A stretch of DNA of 64,000 bases from NCBI RefSeq assembly GCF_030549615.1, contig NZ_CP130832.1, forward strand, positions 4,290,001 to 4,354,000, given 5' to 3'. Shown here in pieces: positions 55,622-64,000 of this stretch. This DNA comes from Stenotrophomonas sp. 610A2 (GTDB lineage Bacteria; Pseudomonadota; Gammaproteobacteria; Xanthomonadales; Xanthomonadaceae). Positions within the stretch are counted from its first letter, which is position 1. Each line of letters begins with the position of its first letter. The notes beneath the pieces were generated by a model. That model was not told the origin of the DNA. It made no database searches and was given only the letters and a program-made list of their open reading frames with translations. The translations under genes and the position numbers were made by a program.

Positions 55622-56367
55622 ACGCGACACTGCATGCAGCCGAAGGCCCACGCTGGGGCCGCAGTCTGTGCATCGTGCTCGGTGTGCATGCGTTGGCGGT
55701 GGGCGGCGCTGTCATCTGGTCATCGTGGTCACCAGCACCTGCACCGCCCTCGCCACCACAGGCGGTGATGGTGGAACTGGCGCCACTGCCGAGTGCACCG
55801 CCGGCACCGCCCACCGATCTGGCGCCAGGACCGCTGCAACAGGAGCAGCAGGCGCAGCCCGCTCAGGCAGCTGCAACACCGACTGCGGCAGTGACGCCGC
55901 CCTCGCCGACCCTGCCAGCAGACGCCGCCCTGCCACCGCCTGCGCCGGAGCGTCAGGAACAACGACCCGCATCGGTCGAAACTGCCGAGGTGTTGCAATC
56001 AACTGCACCACCCAGTGTGCAGGCGCCCAGCAGCACCCGCTATACCGCCCGGCAATCCTCGGCCGGTGCCGCCAATCCATCACAGGCCAATTGGCAGGCG
56101 TTGGTACTCGCACATCTGGAGCGCTACAAACGCTACCCGCGTGCAGCACAGCGTCGCCGCAGCGAAGGCGTGAGCTTGGTCGAGTACGCGGTGGATCGCA
56201 GCGGCGGCGTGCAGTGGGCGCGGCTTGCCCGCAGCAGTGGCAACGCCTTGCTGGATGGCGAGGCGCTGGCCGCCGTGCAGCGCGCCAGCCCGTTGCCGTC
56301 ACCACCGGATGAAGTACCGGGTGATCCTGTGCAGATCACCACGCCGGTGGAATTCTTCATTCGCTGA
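55618..56367 (+). CDS. tonB: TonB energy transducer
   Basis: 249 residues: N-terminal membrane anchor (about 15-36), a long Pro/Ala/Gln-rich periplasmic linker (about 38-160) and a C-terminal TonB domain (about 163-249, LERYKRYPRAAQRRRSEGVS, EYAVDRSGG, SGNALLDGEALAAVQRASPL). It probably serves the linked heme receptors specifically. GTG start overlaps exbD. Last gene of the heme operon, followed by a bidirectional terminator. Confidence 0.93.
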   Translation: MNATLHAAEGPRWGRSLCIVLGVHALAVGGAVIWSSWSPAPAPPSPPQAVMVELAPLPSAPPAPPTDLAPGPLQQEQQAQPAQAAATPTAAVTPPSPTLPADAALPPPAPERQEQRPASVETAEVLQSTAPPSVQAPSSTRYTARQSSAGAANPSQANWQALVLAHLERYKRYPRAAQRRRSEGVSLVEYAVDRSGGVQWARLARSSGNALLDGEALAAVQRASPLPSPPDEVPGDPVQITTPVEFFIR

Positions 56368-56458
56368 TTGGCCCGCGTGGTGCTTTCGCGCTGGTCTGCT
56401 CAACCGCAAGCTGCGTATCACTGCATTCTTGTTGGCTGCCGCTCGCGGCAGAAACAGC

Positions 56459-56495
56459 AAAGCCCGCCCGGATCCAGATCCGGGCGGGCTTTGTC
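56459..56495. terminator. Bidirectional terminator between tonB and receptor 2
   Basis: AAAGCCCGCCCGGATC / GATCCGGGCGGGCTTT, a 16-bp perfect stem with A-rich and T-rich flanks, placed between converging genes. Confidence 0.88.
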
Positions 56496-56530
56496 ATTGC
56501 ACGCGGCGCGCTGGAACACGCCGCGCTGGA

Positions 56531-59500
56531 TCAGAACCGGTAGTTGAAGCTTGCCTTCAGCGTGCGGCCAGGCGCCAGCATCGACGAGCGGGTCAGCGGA
56601 TCGATGTAGTAGAGGTTGCCCAGATTGGTCCCCACCACTTCTACCGTCGCGCGATCATTGACGCGCCACGTAGCGTAGGCGTCATACGTGGTGATGCGGC
56701 CCCATTGCAGCGGCGTGTTGAGGTAATAGGAAATCGTCGCCGATTGGCTGCCGTAGTTGTCCTTGAACACACTCTCCTGCGGCGCGTGGTGGACGATGCG
56801 GCTGCCCAGCTCCAGCTTGCCGTCGAACAGGCGCGTCCCCACCGTCCAGTTGAAGGTGTAGCGCGGGATCGCCATGGTCACCAGGTAGCCACCGACGAAG
56901 CCGGTTTCCACGCAGTTGGAGACACCGCCGGTGTTGTCCAGCAGCATCGCGGTGTGCTCATCGCAAACGCGGTTCTCCAGGTTCCAGGCACCGCTGATGT
57001 CGGTGAAGAAGCGGCCGTTGTCGAAGCGTCCCTGCACCTCGACGCCGCGGATGGTCTGCTCGTCGATGTTGGAGAAGGTCAGCTGCGGGCTACGCTCGAT
57101 CACGTCGCGGGTGCGGTGGTGGTAGTAGGCAATCTTCAGGTCCGCCAGCGGATTACCGTCCAGCAGCTGGCCGAAGTCCTGCACCCACGACAACTCGGTG
57201 TTGTAGGCATGCTCCGGCTTCAGGCCGTAGCTGTCCTGGACACTGGAGAAGCCAATGGTGCTTTCAAACAAGGCCGGGAAGCGGCGCACCTGGCTGTGGC
57301 GCAGGTAGACACGGCTGTGCTCGCTGAATTCATAGGTTGCGGCGAACGACGGCACCCAGCCGGCACCGCGCTGCCTGCGCGCGGTGTTGTCGACCGTGGC
57401 GAAGGGAATCAGCTCACCATTGACGCTTTGGCCGGGATAGGGGCCATCAGACCAGCACTTGCGACCGCCGCTGAGCTCGACGTTGCTGAAATCGATGGCG
57501 CCATTGATGCAGGGATTCCCGGCGCGGGTGTAACGGCCCTGGCCATCGTGCTTCCACAGCATCTCGTTGTTGGCGGTGTACGTGGTGCGGCTGCGGACTT
57601 CGTCGAGGGCTGGGGTCAGCAACTCCGCCACGAACTGCTCGCGTGTATAGCCGAAGAACTCCTCGTAGATGGGCCACTGGCTTTCCATGATGTCGGTCAT
57701 CTGGGCGACCGACGTGTCGATCTCGGCCTGGGTGTAGTGCTCAAGCGTGTTCCACCTTATCACCCGACCCGAGGCCTCCTGGCTGCTGGTCGGCAACACG
57801 CCGGCCCGCTGCTGGCGCGCGAGGAACTCATCGAACGACTGCCAGTTCTGGTAACGCACGCCCGCGCTGAGCAGCAGCTTGTCGATCGGCCGCCATTCGA
57901 ACAGGGCGCTGAGATCATACTCACGGCGCCAACCAGCGCGCGGCTTGCCGCGCCAATAGCCGGTGATCTCCGGATCGTTGTATGCATCCTTGGAGCTGAG
58001 GGTTTCCTTCTGCAGGTTGCCACCGACCGTCAGGTCCAGGCTGTCGCTCAGCTGCATCTTGTTGTCGAACGAGAAGCCGGTGCGCGCGTTCTTGCTGTTG
58101 GCGATCGCGGTGTTGCGGAAGTGGTCCGGGGTGACATAGACCTTGTCGATGTCGTTGTACCAGTTCATGCGGTCGTTCGGCAGGCCACCACTGCTGTAGG
58201 TCGCGCTGTCGGTATCAGTGCGCCACAGGTTGGCGCGCAGGTCCACCCAGTCCAGCCCCGGGCGCCACTTGTATTCCAGGTTCACCGCACGCGCATCCAC
58301 CTGGCTCAGCGGCCACTGCGGAATGCCATCGGTGACGGTGTTATCCCACTGGATGCGCGAGGGCATGATCTCGCCGTAGCGTGATTGCGTGTCACGCACA
58401 TTGAGCTGCAGCACCTGGCTGTCGCTCAAGCGCCAGGTGCCCTTGACCAGCCACGATTCCATGCGGCTGGAGGAATTGAGGATCTCCGAACCCGGCACAT
58501 AGACCTTGGCCAGGTAGGGCACGTAGTCCCAGCTGGTGGTCGGTTCGTTGTCATAGAACGAACTGCCATGCTTGCCGGCGAAGTGATTACCCTTTTCGCG
58601 GAAGGCGTAGGCCGCCATCAGGTCGAAGTTTTCCTTGCGCAGGCCCAAGGCCAGGCGCCATGCCTGGTCATTGCCGAAGCTGCCGCTGCCACTGGTGCGC
58701 GGGTGCTGGTAGAGGGTCGGGTCGTAGAAATTGACCTGGCTGGCGGGGAAACCCGGCACGCTGCCGAGCGGCTTGCCAGTCAACAGGGTCGGCAACTTCG
58801 GATCGATGGCGTTGTCGCTGGCCTCCATCTTCAGTTCACCGCCGAAGCTCTCGCCTTCCAGCAGGATGTCGTCCACGTCCAGCGTCTTGATCTGTACCGC
58901 GCCGCCCACCGAGGTGTTGGCACCACGCAGCATCGCCGGTCCCTTGATGACCTGCATGCCGCCGATCAGGCTGGGATCGATGTAGTTGCGGTTGTTCGCG
59001 CCCATGTAGCCGCGCCAGACCGTCAGTGCCTGCTCGGTGCCGTCGATGGTCAGTGGCACACGGCCCGGCCCCTGGATACCGCGGATGTTGGGATCCAGCG
59101 CACCGCTGTTGCGGGCATCGCCACTGTAGACGTTGACCATGCCCTTGAAGATGTCGGCCGGAGCAGCGCCCTTGTAGCGTTCGATCTGCTCGCGTCCGGC
59201 GTAGACGGTGGACAAGTCCAGATCGTAGACATCGTCGTAGCCGCGCTCATCGCGCTCGATGCCGGTGGGATCGGCAGAACGGTCGCCGCCTACCCGCAAG
59301 GTGCCGATAACTACCGCATCACCGTCGGCGCTGGCCATGCGCTGGATGCTCCACGCACCAGGGCTGACCTCGCGTGCCACCAGATCCGTGCCCTGCAACA
59401 GTCGGGCAAGCGCCGCGCGCACCGTATAGCGCCCCTGCAATGCGGGCGCGGAGCGGCCCGCGGCCAAGGCCGGGTCATAGCTCAGCGAAACACCAGCGGC

Positions 59501-59680
59501 GGTCGCGGTGTCGTTCAATGCCCGCGCCAGCGGCGCGGCGGGCAGATTGAAGCTGACATTGCCTTCGCCAACCGCGGTTGCGTTGTTCTGGGCGAAGGCC
59601 AGCTGCGGCAGCGGCAGTGCGAGGGCGACCAGGCAGGCGAGCGCCAGCGAGGTTCGGACAACAGGGGGACGCGAAGACAT
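56531..59680 (-). CDS. TonB-dependent receptor with signalling domain, paralogue of the hemophore receptor
   Basis: 1049-residue outer-membrane receptor: signal peptide (about 1-30), STN domain (about 42-112), plug (VYDLDLSTVYAGREQIERYK, NIRGIQGPGRVPLTIDGTEQ) and barrel ending LAPGRTLKASFNYRF. The plug region is strongly similar to the receptor at 47549, so both likely take heme proteins. There is no hemophore or Slam gene on this side; it could use host hemoglobin directly or share the neighbouring hemophore. FecR and an ECF sigma gene precede it in the same orientation. Confidence 0.86.
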   Translation of the reverse strand: MSSRPPVVRTSLALACLVALALPLPQLAFAQNNATAVGEGNVSFNLPAAPLARALNDTATAAGVSLSYDPALAAGRSAPALQGRYTVRAALARLLQGTDLVAREVSPGAWSIQRMASADGDAVVIGTLRVGGDRSADPTGIERDERGYDDVYDLDLSTVYAGREQIERYKGAAPADIFKGMVNVYSGDARNSGALDPNIRGIQGPGRVPLTIDGTEQALTVWRGYMGANNRNYIDPSLIGGMQVIKGPAMLRGANTSVGGAVQIKTLDVDDILLEGESFGGELKMEASDNAIDPKLPTLLTGKPLGSVPGFPASQVNFYDPTLYQHPRTSGSGSFGNDQAWRLALGLRKENFDLMAAYAFREKGNHFAGKHGSSFYDNEPTTSWDYVPYLAKVYVPGSEILNSSSRMESWLVKGTWRLSDSQVLQLNVRDTQSRYGEIMPSRIQWDNTVTDGIPQWPLSQVDARAVNLEYKWRPGLDWVDLRANLWRTDTDSATYSSGGLPNDRMNWYNDIDKVYVTPDHFRNTAIANSKNARTGFSFDNKMQLSDSLDLTVGGNLQKETLSSKDAYNDPEITGYWRGKPRAGWRREYDLSALFEWRPIDKLLLSAGVRYQNWQSFDEFLARQQRAGVLPTSSQEASGRVIRWNTLEHYTQAEIDTSVAQMTDIMESQWPIYEEFFGYTREQFVAELLTPALDEVRSRTTYTANNEMLWKHDGQGRYTRAGNPCINGAIDFSNVELSGGRKCWSDGPYPGQSVNGELIPFATVDNTARRQRGAGWVPSFAATYEFSEHSRVYLRHSQVRRFPALFESTIGFSSVQDSYGLKPEHAYNTELSWVQDFGQLLDGNPLADLKIAYYHHRTRDVIERSPQLTFSNIDEQTIRGVEVQGRFDNGRFFTDISGAWNLENRVCDEHTAMLLDNTGGVSNCVETGFVGGYLVTMAIPRYTFNWTVGTRLFDGKLELGSRIVHHAPQESVFKDNYGSQSATISYYLNTPLQWGRITTYDAYATWRVNDRATVEVVGTNLGNLYYIDPLTRSSMLAPGRTLKASFNYRF

Positions 59681-59757
59681 GGCGGGGTCCGTGACAGAAG
59701 GAATTGAAAGGGTTCACTTCCTTGCCCGGCCAGCCGGCAAAAAGGGACATCCCCAGC

Positions 59758-60741
59758 TCAGGCGGGGTCGACCATCACCCACAGGCGGCTGCGGTAGCGC
59801 ACCCGCAACGGGAAACCCGCCTGCAACAGGGCGAGCACGGTATCGGTATCGTCCAGCTGGAACACGCCGGATACCGGCATGCGCGCGACCTCGGGATCAC
59901 AGCGCACGACGCCGGGGCGATAACGCGCCAGCTCGGACAGCAGTTCGCCCAGCGGCATGGCTTCGGCGTTGAGCACTCCTTGCACCCAGGCCAGGCTGTT
60001 GCGCTGGAGCGCAGTGACCGGGCCGATGCCCACTGCGTTGAAGACCGCCTGTTGGCCTGCGCTCACCACCTGCGCGGCATCGCTGCGATCGCCGAGCCGG
60101 ATCCGTACCGCGCCCTGCTCCACCGCCACTCGTACATGGTCATCCCACATGCGCACGGCAAACCGCGCGCCCACGGCCAGCAGGTGCGCGTTGCGCAGCT
60201 GTACCAGCAAGGGCCGCGCCGGAGACCGATCATCCGCCGCTTCCTGCAGCAGTAGTTCGCCCCGCAGCAGCTGCACCTGCCGCAGCTGCTCATTGAAGCC
60301 GAGCGCGATCCGCGTATCGGTGTTGAGCAGCAATTCGCTGCCATCCTCAAGCCGCAGTGCGCGGCGCTCACCGATGGCGGTGCTGGTATCGGCAACAAGC
60401 TGTTGCCAAGGCTCGCGCTGCCACGCCAGGCGCGCCAGTGGCGCACCGACCATCATTCCCATGATGGCCGCCAACGCGGCGCGGCGGCCCTGCAGGCTGC
60501 GTCGTGCCTGTCGCAATGGCGCACTGCCCACCGCGCCCGGCACATCGTCCAATAGCCCCGCCAAGCGTTCTGCGCGATGCCAGGCGCGTGCATGCGTGTC
60601 GTTGCTGGCCAGCCAGCGCTGCCACGCGGCACGCTCCCTGGCATCGAGCTCGCCTTCGCGGAAACGCAACAGCCACTCGGCCGCTTCGCGCAGCACCGGC
60701 GCAGGAATGGGGGTATCGGCTCTGGGCGCAGCGTCCTGCAT
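59758..60741 (-). CDS. FecR-family signal transducer (second system)
   Basis: 327 residues: DUF4880-type N-terminus (REAAEWLLRFREGELDARER), membrane segment (about 88-106, AALAAIMGMMVGAPLARLA), FecR domain (ERRALRLEDGSELLLNTDTR) and a C-terminal STN-like part (AEAMPLGELLSELARYRPGV). Starts 5 nt after the sigma gene stop. Confidence 0.9.
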   Translation of the reverse strand: MQDAAPRADTPIPAPVLREAAEWLLRFREGELDARERAAWQRWLASNDTHARAWHRAERLAGLLDDVPGAVGSAPLRQARRSLQGRRAALAAIMGMMVGAPLARLAWQREPWQQLVADTSTAIGERRALRLEDGSELLLNTDTRIALGFNEQLRQVQLLRGELLLQEAADDRSPARPLLVQLRNAHLLAVGARFAVRMWDDHVRVAVEQGAVRIRLGDRSDAAQVVSAGQQAVFNAVGIGPVTALQRNSLAWVQGVLNAEAMPLGELLSELARYRPGVVRCDPEVARMPVSGVFQLDDTDTVLALLQAGFPLRVRYRSRLWVMVDPA

Positions 60742-60746
60742 GCGGA

Positions 60747-61256
60747 TCAGTCCATGGCCTCAAGGCAGGCGGCCATCGCCAGCACGATGTCGCGCTTGAT
60801 GGTGCGTTCGGTGACACCCATGCGGGTGGCGATCACCGCATAGGTCTGCCCGTCCAGCTGGGACAGCAGGAAGGCCTCACGTGCCCGCGCCGGCAGCGCA
60901 TCCAGCATGCGGTCGATGCGCATCAGCGCTTCCAGCGCGATCTGCCGCTGTTCTTCATCCGGGACCAACGCCTCCGGCAGGCTGGCCAATACTTCCAGCC
61001 ATGCCCGCTCCAGCGCGCGGCGCTGCCACAGATTGATGACCAGGCCGTTGGCAATACGGGTCAGGTAGGCGCGCGGCTGTTCCAGCGCTGGCAGCTGTGG
61101 CTTCTGCAGCAGGCGCACGAAGGTGTCCTGCGCCAAGTCCGCTGCAGCCTCGTCCGCGGACATGCGGCGCCGCAGCCACTGCAGCAACCACCCATGGTGC
61201 GCGACGTACAGGCCCTGCAGGGAATCAGGCGCCGGTGCCGGCGAAGCGTTGGCCAT
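60747..61256 (-). CDS. FecI-type ECF sigma factor (second system)
   Basis: 169 residues with sigma region 2 (LLQWLRRRMSADEAAADLAQ, YLTRIANGLVINLWQRR) and region 4 (LDALPARAREAFLLSQLDGQ, MGVTERTIKRDIVLAM). ATG 61256 (MANASPAPAPDS) is chosen; an open frame extends 85 codons upstream through the promoter. It should drive the receptor gene at 59680. A Fur-box-like sequence lies 14 nt upstream. Confidence 0.9.
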   Translation of the reverse strand: MANASPAPAPDSLQGLYVAHHGWLLQWLRRRMSADEAAADLAQDTFVRLLQKPQLPALEQPRAYLTRIANGLVINLWQRRALERAWLEVLASLPEALVPDEEQRQIALEALMRIDRMLDALPARAREAFLLSQLDGQTYAVIATRMGVTERTIKRDIVLAMAACLEAMD

Positions 61257-61269
61257 GGGCAAATATTGC

Positions 61270-61288
61270 GAATAGGAATCACTATCAT
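61270..61288. promoter_or_regulatory. Fur-box-like sequence upstream of second ECF sigma gene
   Basis: On the minus strand ATGATAGTGATTCCTATTC, an imperfect palindrome (GATAG...CTATTC) with GATAAT-like hexamers, close to the sigma gene start. The gap 61257-61589 otherwise shows no gene. Confidence 0.55.
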
Positions 61289-61547
61289 CCAATAAATCAG
61301 GGGCGATAGGCAAACCGGGCCTGCGGTCGGCGCGGCAACAGTGGTTTCCGAGCAGCGAAGCCATTCGGCCGCCCAGGAGCTTTGCCGGCGTGTTGGTGGA
61401 GCGGGCGGAGAAGGGCCTGCCGACTCGAATCTGGCCCGCTGCCCCTGACCGCGTCGACAACGCAAAGCAAGCAATCCCACCTGCAAACGCCGCAACCACG
61501 CGATGCCACACCTCCGGTCAGGCAGCGAAGGGGCTTCCTCTTTCGTC

Positions 61548-61570
61548 GTATCGATATATTATAACATTCC
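61548..61570 (+). promoter_or_regulatory. Zur-box-like sequence upstream of the ZnuD-like gene
   Basis: GTATCGATATAT then TATAACATTCC. The right half matches the Zur consensus TATAACATTTC at 10 of 11 positions and the left half matches at 7 of 11. It ends 19 nt before the receptor start codon, so binding would block expression. Consensus from E. coli-type Zur sites. Confidence 0.6.
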
Positions 61571-61589
61571 ATTTTTACGGGGATGATCC

Positions 61590-63920
61590 ATGCGTCAACA
61601 CGTACTTGCGGCCGCCGTGCTGCTCGTTGTCCAGAGCGCCTACGCCGCAGACGACACCACCCTGCCCACCGTCAAGGTCCGGGCAGACAAGGCTTCAAAG
61701 ATCGACAGCATCGTTGTCGTCGAGAACACCCAGGCGCAGAACCGCACCCTGGGTGGCATGCTGGAACGCGTGCCAGGCGTGCAGAACAGCGCCTTCGGCC
61801 CGAACGCCGGCGCGCCGGTCATCCGCAGCCTGGGCGGCAACCGCGTGCAGGTGCTGGAGGATGGCCAGTCCATCCTCGGCATGAACGCACTCAGCGGCGA
61901 CATCGCCATTCCCTTCGATCCGCTGTTCGTGCGCGGCGTCAGCGTCAACAAGTCATCGGACAGCGTCCGTCACGGCGGCAACGCGATCGGCGGCAGCGTC
62001 GATGTCGACTCCGGCATCATCTCCACCAAGATGGAAGAGAAGGACCAGGAGATGGAGCTGGTGCTCCGGCAGGGCTTCAACGCTGCCGACGCGCAGGGCT
62101 TCCGCATGAACTTCAACAACCAGCGCAACTTCTCGACCAACCTGCAGATGTCGCACCAGCGCATCTCGCACTACGACATCCCCGGCAACAGCAAGGCCAG
62201 TGTCTGCGACAGCCAGTTGTTCCCGGCTGCCGGCGGGGTCAACAGCGGCCTGGCCGACAGCTGCCAGAAGGAGGCCCGCATCCAGCAGGTCTACAACAAG
62301 GCATCGCAGCCCTACATCGACCAGTTCATGACCGAAAACCCGGACTGGGCGGACGGCAGCTTCTCCTTCTATACCAACAAGCCGTCATCGGTCTGGCAGG
62401 GCAAGACCTACGTGAACCCGGCAAACCCGGACTATGTGGCGGGCACACCTTCGTATGTGCAGAACAAGGTCAACCGCGACGTAACCCCCAACTACCGCGG
62501 CACCCTGGGCAACAGCTACTTCCGCAACACAAACATTGCCGCAGGTTCGACCTACTTCTTCAACCGCGGCTATGTCGGCATCAGCATCGACGCCAAGGAC
62601 AGCGAGTACGGGGTGCCGGGCTTCTCGATGGACAACCTGTCCTTCGGTGCCGACCACAGCCAGAGCCGCCCGGTGGGCGTGGTGCTCAAGCAGACCAAGT
62701 ACGCGCTGCAGGCCAACCTGCAGGATCCATTCCCGCTGTTTGAAAGCGCTGACCTGCGCATGTCGCAGATCAGCAATACCTCGGCCGAACGGCTGGGCAC
62801 AAGCACGGCCAACGAGTATCAGTTCGATACCTACCAGGCCGAAGCACTGCTGTCACAGCGCCGCGTCGGCCCGCTCAGCGGCCTGCTCGGGCTCAGCCAA
62901 CGCACGCGCGATATCGCGGGCAGCGGCGCGTTGCGCTATCTGCCCGATGTGCAGAGCGTGACCAATGCGGTGTTCCTGAAGCAAAGCCTCGACTTCGCCG
63001 CGGCCTCCTTCAATGCAGGGTTTCGCCACGAGCGTGTGGATCATGACATCCGCAGCAGCGCCTTCAAGACCTCGCGCAACTCGCCCAACGTGAAGCTCGA
63101 GGATCGGGCGTTCACGCTCAACAGCTACAGCTTTGGCGCACTTGTAGCGCTCGGAAGCCACCTCAGTGCCAAAGCCCGCTATGCGTCGTCGCAACGGGCA
63201 CCGGACGTCAATGAGCTGTATGCCAGCAACGCCCACTACTCGGTCATGACCCAGGAAGAAGGCAACCAGAAGCTGGAACCGGAGCGCGCGAAGAATGCCG
63301 AATTCGCCCTGCTGTTCAACAACCGCGGCTTCGACATCTCCGCGACCGGCTATGTCATGAAGTACGAGAACTATCTCTACCAGGGCTATTCCGGCCTGCA
63401 GACCGCCAATCGCCTGCCGCTGAAGTACTGGAAGCAGACCGACACCACGGTGAAGGGCTTCGAGATCGAGGTGTCGCAGGCATTGGAACTCGGCCGCTGG
63501 GGCAGTTTGAACCTCTCCGCGTTCTCCGACCTGGTGAAGAACCGTGCGGACCATCCGGATTCGCTGCGTGCACACAACGACGGTGAGTACCTGCCCAACA
63601 TGCCGACCAACCGCTACGGTGCAAACATCGGCTGGCAGAAAGGCGCCTGGAAAGCCGGCATCTCCAGCACCTATTACGACAAACAGAAGTACCTGGGGAA
63701 GAATGTCAGCGAGGAAGTACCGCTGGATGGCTTCAACATGCTGGACATGCAGGTCAGCCGCCGCTTCCAGCCGCGTGGTGGCTACGCAAGCGCGATCGAG
63801 GTGTTCCTCAATGGCTCCAACCTGCTCGACGCCGAAGCCCGTCCACACAACTCACCGTTGAAGTACATCGCGCCCCTGCCGGGCCGTGCATTCCAGCTTG
63901 GGGTGCGCATCAACCTCTGA
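61590..63920 (+). CDS. znuD: TonB-dependent receptor, ZnuD-like (probable zinc uptake)
   Basis: 776-residue outer-membrane receptor: signal peptide (about 1-19, AYA/A), plug domain (TLGGMLERVPGVQNSAFGPN, APVIRSLGGNRVQVLEDGQS, VRHGGNAIGGSVDVDSG) and barrel ending FLNGSNLLDAEARPHNSPLK, then FQLGVRINL. The plug sequence and the ASSQRAPDVNELYASNAH strand resemble ZnuD of Neisseria and Acinetobacter. It lacks the His-rich loop of meningococcal ZnuD; a long extracellular loop (about 205-310) has two Cys instead. A GGGG ribosome-binding site precedes ATG 61590. No STN domain or linked FecIR. Confidence 0.75.
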   Translation: MRQHVLAAAVLLVVQSAYAADDTTLPTVKVRADKASKIDSIVVVENTQAQNRTLGGMLERVPGVQNSAFGPNAGAPVIRSLGGNRVQVLEDGQSILGMNALSGDIAIPFDPLFVRGVSVNKSSDSVRHGGNAIGGSVDVDSGIISTKMEEKDQEMELVLRQGFNAADAQGFRMNFNNQRNFSTNLQMSHQRISHYDIPGNSKASVCDSQLFPAAGGVNSGLADSCQKEARIQQVYNKASQPYIDQFMTENPDWADGSFSFYTNKPSSVWQGKTYVNPANPDYVAGTPSYVQNKVNRDVTPNYRGTLGNSYFRNTNIAAGSTYFFNRGYVGISIDAKDSEYGVPGFSMDNLSFGADHSQSRPVGVVLKQTKYALQANLQDPFPLFESADLRMSQISNTSAERLGTSTANEYQFDTYQAEALLSQRRVGPLSGLLGLSQRTRDIAGSGALRYLPDVQSVTNAVFLKQSLDFAAASFNAGFRHERVDHDIRSSAFKTSRNSPNVKLEDRAFTLNSYSFGALVALGSHLSAKARYASSQRAPDVNELYASNAHYSVMTQEEGNQKLEPERAKNAEFALLFNNRGFDISATGYVMKYENYLYQGYSGLQTANRLPLKYWKQTDTTVKGFEIEVSQALELGRWGSLNLSAFSDLVKNRADHPDSLRAHNDGEYLPNMPTNRYGANIGWQKGAWKAGISSTYYDKQKYLGKNVSEEVPLDGFNMLDMQVSRRFQPRGGYASAIEVFLNGSNLLDAEARPHNSPLKYIAPLPGRAFQLGVRINL

Positions 63921-64000
63921 GGTCCCTGCAGCAGACACGCAGAGCCCTGTCGCCGGCTTGGCTCTGCGCCTGTATCGGCGCATCTCCTCATACAGGCCTC

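Noticed and set aside
56225..58384. 719-codon plus-strand frame overlapping the end of tonB and opposite receptor 2
   Set aside because: Antisense by-product; the receptor on the minus strand has plug and barrel signatures.
45752..61256. Ferric-citrate (Fec) uptake for the FecIR-type systems
   Set aside because: Heme oxygenase, hemophore and Slam genes in the same operon make heme the better substrate; no fecBCDE genes are present.

Overview
This 64 kb window is a chromosomal segment of a high-GC gammaproteobacterium of the family Xanthomonadaceae, most probably Stenotrophomonas. The evidence is the housekeeping gene content and order (coaBC-dut-algC, argS followed by a SPOR protein, glnK|ubiK-comM, M23 peptidase-anmK), the dense intergenic hairpin repeats, and GTAG-headed palindromes carrying GCCGAGCCATGCTCGGC at three sites, which match the SMAG repeats described in S. 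maltophilia. No rRNA, tRNA, insertion sequence, prophage or CRISPR array was seen.

Layout. 0-8 kb: tyrS (cut by the window edge), a cell-wall block (M23 endopeptidase, anmK, muropeptide permease ampG), an exonuclease III homologue, pyrE and a DUF4124 protein. 8.5-16.6 kb: the complete kdpFABC potassium-pump operon fused to its sensor/regulator pair kdpDE, with a candidate KdpE operator. 17-24.6 kb: algC-dut-coaBC on the minus strand, then radC, argS and an FtsN-like SPOR protein on the plus strand. 25.3-30.4 kb: ydfG, then an accessory cassette: a WYL regulator, an HNH-motif membrane-associated protein, a coiled-coil tail-anchored protein and a 35-residue membrane protein. Near-identical 19-bp inverted repeats lie 72 and 74 nt upstream of the first and last of these genes. 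I regard this as the best candidate for an undescribed system, possibly phage defence. 30.4-33.3 kb: two PepSY proteins around a PhoP-type direct repeat, and a PhoP/PhoQ-like two-component pair. 33.4-41.5 kb: speA, speE, a small kinase-like protein, glnK, ubiK, comM and a lipase-like protein.

41.5-45.4 kb holds a MocR-type regulator divergent from a pair homologous to mvaA (class II HMG-CoA reductase) and mvaB (HMG-CoA lyase). Both open frames are intact, but both have lost key catalytic residues, so this looks like a repurposed or decaying mvaAB operon.

45.8-56.4 kb is a full hemophilin-type heme acquisition locus: ECF sigma factor, FecR, TonB-dependent receptor with signalling domain, secreted hemophore, Slam exporter, heme oxygenase, DUF454 protein, truncated Fur-like protein and a dedicated ExbB-ExbD-TonB motor. 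A second receptor of the same type with its own FecR and sigma factor follows on the minus strand (56.5-61.3 kb). The window ends with a ZnuD-like receptor preceded by a Zur-box-like sequence.

Starts were chosen by eye from ribosome-binding sites, stop/start overlaps and family N-termini. All homology statements are from motif recognition, without database searches.
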